Assembly: GCF_003475325.1 (NCBI RefSeq)
Contig: NZ_QRQC01000008.1
Span: 32,803-96,802, forward strand
Direction of reading: 5' to 3'
DNA length: 64,000 nt
Source of the DNA: Collinsella sp. AF33-16
GTDB taxonomy: Bacteria; Actinomycetota; Coriobacteriia; Coriobacteriales; Coriobacteriaceae
Shown: positions 58,509 to 64,000 of the stretch, piece by piece
Numbering within the stretch: position 1 is the stretch's first letter
How the letters are laid out: each line of letters opens with the position of its first letter
Position numbers and translations under genes: made by a program
The notes under the pieces: generated by a model
Databases searched by the model: none
Told to the model about the DNA's origin: nothing
The model's input: the letters and a program-made list of their open reading frames with translations, nothing else

Positions 58509-61322
58509 GTGGCTGAGAACCTAAGCAACCAGTCTGTACCCGAAGCCGCGGCGCGCGTCGCTGCCGTGGTCAACCGCCTCGTTAACCGAATCGGCTCGAA
58601 TGCCGAGTCCAAGGAGCGTCTCGCCGAGATCGAGATCCCCGAGGAGCTGCGCGACAATCTGGCGCTGTTCTTGCGCCTGGAGCGCCGTGTGCTTAGCGAG
58701 TATGATCCCGAGATCGCGGACCTGTTCGACAAGATTTTGACAGCCGAGATTGTGGCCAATGCCGGCAACCCCGGTAGCCGTGCTGCCGATGAGTCCGTCG
58801 ACGAGCAGGGCGTGCCCACTGCCGACGAGCCCACCGCCGTGGCGTTTCGCGAAGTCGTCGATTTGATCGACAGCCTGCCGCTCGATAAACAGCAGGTTAT
58901 CGTCCGCGCCTTTACGAGCTTCTTCCATCTGGCAAACCTGTCGGAGGAGAATTACCGTGTGGCGCAGCTGCGCGAGCGCGAGGCCGGTGCGTCGACCGAT
59001 ACCGAGGTCGATCCCGCCAACGAACTCACCGTCGCCTATCACCAGTTGGTAAACGAGAGGGGTGTCGAGGGCGCCAACGAGCTGCTCGGCAAGCTTGAGT
59101 TCCACCCTGTCTTTACAGCACATCCCACCGAAGCCCGTCGCAAGGCCGTCGAGGGCAAGATTCGCCGTATCTCCAACCTGCTGGAGGAGCGTCCGCGTCT
59201 GGGCGGCTCCGACCTGGTGGAGAACGAGCGCCATATGCTGCAGGAGATCGACGCCCTGGTGCGTACGAGCCCCATCGCGCTCAAGAAGCCCACGCCGGTC
59301 GAGGAAGCCGATACCATCATCGACATCTTCGATAACACGCTGTTCGACGTCATTCCCGTCATCTATCGTCGTTTTGACGACTGGGTGCTGGGTGATAAGG
59401 CCGGTACCGTGCCGCCGCTGTGCCCGGCATTCTTCCATCCCGGCAGCTGGATCGGCTCCGACCGCGACGGTAACCCCAACGTCACCGCCAAGGTAAGCCG
59501 TGAGGTCGCCGCCAAGTATTTCACCCATATGGTGCTCAAGCTCGAGGACAAGTGCCGCCGCATCGGCCGCAACCTCACGCTCGAGGCCACCTACAGCAAG
59601 CCGTCTGCCGAGCTCATCAACCTGTGGAACCATCAGGTCGAGATGAGCACCCAGTACACGGCACGCGCCGAGCTGATCTCCGAGCACGAGCCGCATCGCG
59701 CCGTCATGCTCGTCATGGCAGACCGACTCAACGCCACCGTCCGTCGCATCACCGACACCATGTACCACAGCGCCGATGAGTTCCTGGAGGACCTGCGCGT
59801 CGTCCAGCGCTCGCTGGCCGCCTGCGGTGCCGTCCGTGCTGCCTACGGCCCGGTCCAGACCATCATCTGGCAGGTCGAGTCCTTCGGCTTCCATATGGTC
59901 GAGATGGAGTTCCGTCAGCACTCCGTGGTGCACGCCCGCGCCCTCAAGGATATCCACGAGAACGGTATCCATGGCGACCTGCAGCCCATGACGCGCGAGG
60001 TCATCGATACCTTCCGCGCCATCGGCTCCATCCAGAAGCGCTACGGCAAGAAGATGGCGCATCGCTACATCATCTCGTTTACCAAGAGCGCCCAGCATGT
60101 GGCCGACGTCTTTGAGCTTGCCCACCTGTCCTTTGCACACGAGGAGGATGTCCCCGAGCTCGACGTGATCCCGCTGTTCGAGCAGCTCGAGGACCTCGAG
60201 GGCTGCGTCGACGTGCTCGACCAGATGCTTACGCTGCCCGTGGTGCAAAAGCGCCTTGCCCAGACCAACCGCCGCATGGAGGTCATGCTGGGCTATTCCG
60301 ACTCCTCCAAGGACGCCGGTCCTACCACGGCCATGCTCGCGCTGCACTCCGCGCAGGAGCGCATCGCCAAGTGGGCCGAGAAGAACGATATCGACCTGGT
60401 GCTCATGCACGGTCGCGGCGGTGCCGTGGGCCGTGGCGGCGGCCCGGCCAACAAGGCCGTGCTGGCGCAGCCCAAGGGCTCGGTCAACTGTTTCTTTAAG
60501 CTCACCGAGCAGGGCGAGGTCATCTTTGCCCGTTACGGCAACCGCACGCTGGCCCAGCACCATGTTGAGTCCGTTGCCGCCGCAGCGCTTTTGCAGTCGG
60601 CCCCGAGTGTCGAGAAGACCAACACCGAGACCACGCAGAAGTTCTGGGATATGGCGGAGAAGCTCAACGCAGTAAGCCATGAGCGCTATCTGGACCTGCT
60701 GAACACCGAGGACTTTACACCGTGGTTCTCGACCGTGACGCCGCTGACCGAGGTCGGTCTGCTGCCGATCGGCTCGCGTCCCGCCAAGCGCGGCCTGGGC
60801 GCCAAGTCGCTCGACGACCTGCGTACCATTCCGTGGATCTTCAGCTGGAGCCAGGCGCGCATCAATCTGGCCGCTTGGTACGGCCTGGGTACTGCCTGCG
60901 AGCAGCTTGGCGACCTTGATCAGCTCAAGGCTGCCTACCAGGAGTGGCCGTTCTTCCGCACCTTTATCGACAACATCGAGATGTCGATCGCTAAGACCGA
61001 CCAGCGCATCGCCAAGATGTATCTGCACCTGGGCGATCGCCAGGATCTGTCCGAGAAGGTCTTCACCGAGATGCAGCTCACCCGTAAGTGGGTCCTTGCC
61101 ATCGTCGGTGACGAGTGGCCGCTACAGCGCCGCCGCGTGCTTGGCTGCGCTGTCCGCGTGCGCAACCCCTATGTCGACGCCCTGTCCATCGCCCAGGTCC
61201 GCGCCCTTCGCGAGGTGCGTATGAACCAGGACGAGATGGCCGAGGAGAAGAAGGCCGAGTACATGAGCCTGATTCTTTCGACCGTGACCGGCGTCTCGGC
61301 AGGATTGCAGAACACGGGGTAA
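58509..61322 (+). CDS. ppc: Phosphoenolpyruvate carboxylase
   Basis: Fixes bicarbonate on PEP to give oxaloacetate, feeding the reductive branch towards succinate in anaerobes. ~937 aa. Catalytic landmarks: FTAHPTEARRKAV (His), GSDRDGNPNVT, FGFHMVEMEFRQHS, MLGYSDSSKDAG, VLMHGRGGAVGRGGGP and the C-terminal NTG, required for activity. GTG 58509 is preferred (GGGAGG 4 nt upstream); an ATG at 58497 would leave almost no space after its AAGGAGG. A long palindrome follows 21 nt after the stop. Confidence 0.95.
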   Translation: MAENLSNQSVPEAAARVAAVVNRLVNRIGSNAESKERLAEIEIPEELRDNLALFLRLERRVLSEYDPEIADLFDKILTAEIVANAGNPGSRAADESVDEQGVPTADEPTAVAFREVVDLIDSLPLDKQQVIVRAFTSFFHLANLSEENYRVAQLREREAGASTDTEVDPANELTVAYHQLVNERGVEGANELLGKLEFHPVFTAHPTEARRKAVEGKIRRISNLLEERPRLGGSDLVENERHMLQEIDALVRTSPIALKKPTPVEEADTIIDIFDNTLFDVIPVIYRRFDDWVLGDKAGTVPPLCPAFFHPGSWIGSDRDGNPNVTAKVSREVAAKYFTHMVLKLEDKCRRIGRNLTLEATYSKPSAELINLWNHQVEMSTQYTARAELISEHEPHRAVMLVMADRLNATVRRITDTMYHSADEFLEDLRVVQRSLAACGAVRAAYGPVQTIIWQVESFGFHMVEMEFRQHSVVHARALKDIHENGIHGDLQPMTREVIDTFRAIGSIQKRYGKKMAHRYIISFTKSAQHVADVFELAHLSFAHEEDVPELDVIPLFEQLEDLEGCVDVLDQMLTLPVVQKRLAQTNRRMEVMLGYSDSSKDAGPTTAMLALHSAQERIAKWAEKNDIDLVLMHGRGGAVGRGGGPANKAVLAQPKGSVNCFFKLTEQGEVIFARYGNRTLAQHHVESVAAAALLQSAPSVEKTNTETTQKFWDMAEKLNAVSHERYLDLLNTEDFTPWFSTVTPLTEVGLLPIGSRPAKRGLGAKSLDDLRTIPWIFSWSQARINLAAWYGLGTACEQLGDLDQLKAAYQEWPFFRTFIDNIEMSIAKTDQRIAKMYLHLGDRQDLSEKVFTEMQLTRKWVLAIVGDEWPLQRRRVLGCAVRVRNPYVDALSIAQVRALREVRMNQDEMAEEKKAEYMSLILSTVTGVSAGLQNTG

Positions 61323-61343
61323 TCGATAGCCCTGTAGTCGTCC

Positions 61344-61470
61344 GGGCCCGCCATCAGTTTGCTTTTAGGCACGTCCTCGGACATGCAAGAAGCCCTCGCT
61401 GCGCACTTCGTGCGGCGAGGGCTTCTTGCGTCCTGCGGAGTGTGCCTAAAAGTAAACTGATGGCGGGCCC
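61344..61470. repeat. 127-bp near-perfect palindrome, copy C of the post-gene family
   Basis: The arms 61344-61372 and 61442-61470 pair at 28 of 29 positions (starting GGGCCCGCCATC). Inside, CAAGAAGCCCTCGC and its complement form another 14-bp stem, continued by GCGCAC-ttc-GTGCG at the tip. The linking text GTCCTCG ... CTGCGGAG matches copies A and B. It begins 21 nt after the ppc stop. Confidence 0.85.
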
Positions 61471-61695
61471 TGCGATGTCCGGTCTTCGACGGATTACTGC
61501 TGGGGAAAAGGTAGCGCGCTTCGCGCACTTTGATGGGGCTTCGTGCTGCGGAATGCATTCAGAGGGAAACCCATCGGGTCCCTTCGTCCTCGGTCTTCAG
61601 GGATTAAAGTTGAGGAGAAGAATGGCGCGCTTCGCGCGTTTTGGATGGGGCCTGTCCTGGTGGCGCATTTGACGCTTCTCGCCTTACGACTGTTC
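61471..61695. repeat. Two diverged direct-repeat units after copy C
   Basis: Unit 1 (~61480-61546) and unit 2 (~61590-61652) share GGTCTTC, then GGATTA, GGGGA/GAGGAGAA, GCGCGCTTCGCGC and TTTGATGGGGC-type text. The GCGCGC-tt-CGCGC parts form small hairpins. The plan parallels the duplicated units after copy B (9864-10103) but the bases differ. No gene is supported here. Confidence 0.6.
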
Positions 61696-61731
61696 CGGCC
61701 GTGGTCCCGTTTGGGATCGCGGCCGTTTTGT
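61696..61731 (+). terminator. Terminator between ppc and larA
   Basis: CGGCCG plus GGTCCC pair with GGGATC and CGGCCG around GTTT, and are followed by TTTTG. Confidence 0.75.
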
Positions 61732-61851
61732 TGTGGGTCAAATATGAACGTTGTGTTAATGAGTCGGTGGACGGTGGTGTTTTTCGGTGAGCGGCGTATC
61801 CTTCCAACGGTTTATCTAGTGTGTCAGTTGAAAGGAAGAGGGCGCTCGTCA

Positions 61852-63129
61852 TTGTTTGAATGTGAACTGCCGTTTGACCACAAGACGTTGCATCTGGAAC
61901 TCGAGGATAAGAACTTCGCGGGTGTGATGGAAGGTCATCAAAACGAGTTTAAGACCACGAAATCGCAGGAAGAGCTGGTGGAGGAGTCGCTTGCCAACCC
62001 TTACGGCTCGCCTTCGCTCGAGGAGCTTTGTGCTGGCAAGAAGGATATTGTCATCATTAGCTCAGATCATACGCGTCCCGTTCCCTCGCGTGTGACGATG
62101 CCTATTCTGCTGCATCACATCCACTCCGCTGCGCCTGAGGCGCGCGTTCGCATTTTGGTTGCTACGGGTATGCATCGTCCGTCGACGCACGAGGAGCTCG
62201 TCAACAAGTACGGCGAGGAGATCGTTGCCAACGAAGAAATCGTTATGCACGTCGCGACTGACGACAGCATGATGAAAAAGATCGGCACCCTGCCTTCTGG
62301 TGGCGAGTGCATCATCAACAAGATCGCTGCCGATTGCGATCTGCTGCTTGCCGAGGGCTTTATTGAGCCGCACTTCTTTGCCGGTTTCTCTGGTAGCCGC
62401 AAGTCCGTCCTGCCTGGCATCGCCAGCTACAAGACCATCATGTACAACCACAACGGTCAGTTTGTGAACGATTCCCACTCGCGTGCCGGCAACCTGTGCC
62501 ACAACCACGTGAGCGAGGACATGTTTGCCGCCGCCGAGATGGCTCACCTTGCCTTTGTGCTCAACGTGGTGCTCAACGGCAAGCACGAGGTCATTGGCTC
62601 CTTTGCCGGCGACATCCACAAGGCGCACGAGGCTGGCTGCGAGTTCGTGAAGAGCCTTGCCGGCGTTGAGCCCGTCGAGTGCGAGATCGCCATTACCACT
62701 AACGGCGGCTACCCCCTCGATCAGAACATCTATCAGGCTGTGAAGGGCATGTGCGCTGCCGAGGCCACGCTTCCCGAGGGCGGCGTGATCATCGACGTCG
62801 CCGGTTGTGCCGACGGTCACGGCGGCGAGGGCTTCTATCACAACATCGCCGACAACGATCCGGCAGAGTTTGAGCGCGCCTGCATCGATCGTCCTAAGGA
62901 CGAGACCCTGCCCGATCAGTGGACGAGCCAGATCTTTGCCCGCATCCTGGCGCATCACCCTGTGATCATGGTCACCGACCTGTGCGATCACCAGATGCTC
63001 AAGGATATGCACATGACGCCGGTCAACACTATCGAGGAGGCGCTCAAGCTCGCCTTTGAGATGAAGGGTGCCGATGCCAAGGTCGCCGTCATCCCCGATG
63101 GCCTGGGTGTTGTTGTCGCACAGCACTAG
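61852..63129 (+). CDS. larA: Lactate racemase LarA (nickel-pincer enzyme, DUF2088)
   Basis: ~425 aa. It interconverts D- and L-lactate (or a related 2-hydroxyacid) with the nickel-pincer nucleotide. Active-site motifs are all present: SSDHTRPVPS, ATGMHRPST (His), EGFIEPHFFAGFSG (His), the cofactor lysine in SRKSVLPGI, and YNHNGQFV (His). The start is TTG 61852 with GGAAGAGG ~10 nt upstream, giving the family-like MFECELPFDHKTLHLEL; upstream ATGs would add non-homologous residues. larB, larC and larE are not in the window. The nickel importer at 1.3 kb is a plausible supplier. Confidence 0.9.
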   Translation: MFECELPFDHKTLHLELEDKNFAGVMEGHQNEFKTTKSQEELVEESLANPYGSPSLEELCAGKKDIVIISSDHTRPVPSRVTMPILLHHIHSAAPEARVRILVATGMHRPSTHEELVNKYGEEIVANEEIVMHVATDDSMMKKIGTLPSGGECIINKIAADCDLLLAEGFIEPHFFAGFSGSRKSVLPGIASYKTIMYNHNGQFVNDSHSRAGNLCHNHVSEDMFAAAEMAHLAFVLNVVLNGKHEVIGSFAGDIHKAHEAGCEFVKSLAGVEPVECEIAITTNGGYPLDQNIYQAVKGMCAAEATLPEGGVIIDVAGCADGHGGEGFYHNIADNDPAEFERACIDRPKDETLPDQWTSQIFARILAHHPVIMVTDLCDHQMLKDMHMTPVNTIEEALKLAFEMKGADAKVAVIPDGLGVVVAQH

Positions 63130-63178
63130 CGCGCGGCTTAAACGAATCGTTTATAACCGACAAGAAAGATAAGGTTTT

Positions 63179-63910
63179 ATGCTTACCAAACTCCTCTGCG
63201 AATTCGGCGCAACGGCCCTCATGATCGTCTTTGGCGTGGGTGTTCACTGCGATACCGTGCTCAAGGGCACCAAGTATCAGGGCTCCGGCCATATGTTTGC
63301 CATCACCACCTGGTCCTTTGGCATCTCGGTCTGCCTGTTTGTCTTTGGTGGCGCTGTGTGCATGAACCCCGCCATGGTGCTTGCCCAGTGCATCGTCGGC
63401 CTGGTGCCGTGGGGCAACTGCATCCCCTTCATGCTTGCCGATATGCTCGGCGGCTTTGTGGGTGCCGTGATCGCTTGGTTTATGTATGCCGATGAGTTCA
63501 AGGCTTCCGAGGGCGTCGTCGACCCCATTGCCCAGCGCAACATCTTCTCGACCAACCCCACCACCGAGGGCACGAACTATGCTCGTAACTTCTTCTGCGA
63601 GGCTATCTGCACCTTCGTGTTCATCAGCGCCATCCTTGCTGCCGCTAGCCGCGCCGGCGAGAACGTTCTGATGCTCGCCATCTGCGTCGGCCTGATCGTT
63701 TGGGCTGTCGGCATGGGCATGGGCGGCATCACCGGCTTCGCCATGAACCAGGCTCGTGACCTTGGTCCTCGCATGGCCTATCAGGTGCTGCCGATTAAGA
63801 ACAAGGCCGACAACAACTGGAAGTACGGCCTGCTTGTTCCTGGCATCGCGCCGTTTGTCGGTGCTATTGTGGCCGCGCTGTTTGTGCATGGCTTCTTGGG
63901 CATGTTCTAG
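63179..63910 (+). CDS. larD: MIP-family channel, GlpF/LarD type, with NQA in the second pore motif
   Basis: 243 aa, six helices. The first pore motif is normal (CMNPAMVLAQ) while the second reads GFAMNQARDLGPRMAY, so NPA is replaced by NQA. GLGPR-type Arg of the selectivity filter remains. A loop of ~25 residues (KASEGVVDPIAQRN) separates helices 3 and 4. It lies 49 nt after larA; in Lactobacillus the equivalent larD transports lactic acid. It may thus carry lactate or glycerol. The gene-symbol choice rests on this context. Confidence 0.85.
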   Translation: MLTKLLCEFGATALMIVFGVGVHCDTVLKGTKYQGSGHMFAITTWSFGISVCLFVFGGAVCMNPAMVLAQCIVGLVPWGNCIPFMLADMLGGFVGAVIAWFMYADEFKASEGVVDPIAQRNIFSTNPTTEGTNYARNFFCEAICTFVFISAILAAASRAGENVLMLAICVGLIVWAVGMGMGGITGFAMNQARDLGPRMAYQVLPIKNKADNNWKYGLLVPGIAPFVGAIVAALFVHGFLGMF

Positions 63911-63925
63911 TCCAAGGCTACATAG

Positions 63926-64000
63926 TTGTCCGCTGGCCGCATGGGGTAACTTCCCAGCGCGTCCTCGGACATGAAAGAACCCCCGCTGCGCACTGAACTG
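63926..64000. repeat. Left part of a further post-gene palindrome (copy D), cut by the window end
   Basis: GTCCTCGGACATGAAAGAA and CGCTGCGCAC match the inner left side of copy C (GTCCTCGGACATGCAAGAA ... CGCTGCGCAC). The segment begins ~16 nt after the larD stop, as the other copies do. The right arm lies outside the window, so pairing cannot be verified. Confidence 0.65.

Noticed and set aside
58521..61028. 835-aa open frame antisense to ppc
   Set aside because: Shadow of PEP carboxylase; composition typical of such frames.

Overview
The window reads as a chromosomal segment of a Gram-positive, GC-rich member of the Coriobacteriia, most likely Collinsella or a close relative. I infer this from the gene mix: a Tad pilus locus without an outer-membrane secretin, paired YhgE/Pip proteins, the nickel enzyme LarA next to a GlpF-type channel, PEP carboxylase, and strongly GC-biased third codon positions. 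No database was consulted. No prophage, complete insertion sequence, CRISPR array or rRNA was seen.

Layout. 1-5.1 kb: end of pheT, then an ECF nickel transporter (nikMN-nikQ-nikO) behind a NikR-like operator, and a zinc phospholipase-like gene. 5.1-11.4 kb: pyruvate kinase (minus strand), a Ca2+-type P-ATPase with a structured leader, and rsgA. 11.4-21.2 kb: a compact Tad/Flp pilus operon (cpaB, tadZ, tadA, tadB, tadC, pilin, pseudopilins, a large TadG-like protein, a DUF192 gene). 21.2-21.8 kb: a toxin-antitoxin pair whose toxin reading frame is broken. 21.9-32.3 kb: tRNA-Phe, a GH5-like protein lacking a catalytic residue, rsmI, metG, rsmA, tatD, tRNA-Leu, an SPFH protein, rlmH, proC, a 57-aa membrane protein and serS. 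32.4-36.4 kb: a gene behind a LexA-like box, three identical tRNA-Arg(ACG) genes, an 813-aa unknown protein and tRNA-Ser. 36.4-43.1 kb: a D-Ala-D-Ala carboxypeptidase facing away from a two-component system, then pstB with a PhoB/PhoR-type pair. 43.3-45.9 kb: a capsule phosphoregulatory trio (Wzz-like adaptor, BY-kinase, PHP phosphatase) and a GNAT acetyltransferase. 46-56.8 kb: htpG, two YhgE/Pip proteins, a DMT exporter, an M20 amidohydrolase and a deleted MFS gene. 56.9-64 kb: hisS, ppc, larA and a larD-like channel.

How genes fit together. The nickel importer could supply LarA (lactate racemase), whose nickel-pincer cofactor is made by LarB, LarC and LarE; these are not in the window. Pyruvate kinase and PEP carboxylase act at the PEP node. 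Phosphate sensing (pstB, phoB/phoR-like genes) and envelope maintenance (carboxypeptidase, capsule regulators, YhgE/Pip) make the 36-54 kb part largely envelope-related.

The most interesting signals are non-coding. (1) A family of long nested hairpins lies 12-21 nt after stop codons of pheT, the Ca-ATPase and ppc, with a cut-off copy after larD at the window edge. (2) Every tRNA unit except the middle tRNA-Arg is followed, after its terminator, by an antisense T-arm segment matching that tRNA's own T-loop. At tRNA-Phe and tRNA-Leu this is part of a 186-190 bp duplication of the tRNA 3' end plus terminator, enclosing a run of three hairpins. These look like a tRNA-linked mobile or regulatory element that I do not recognise.
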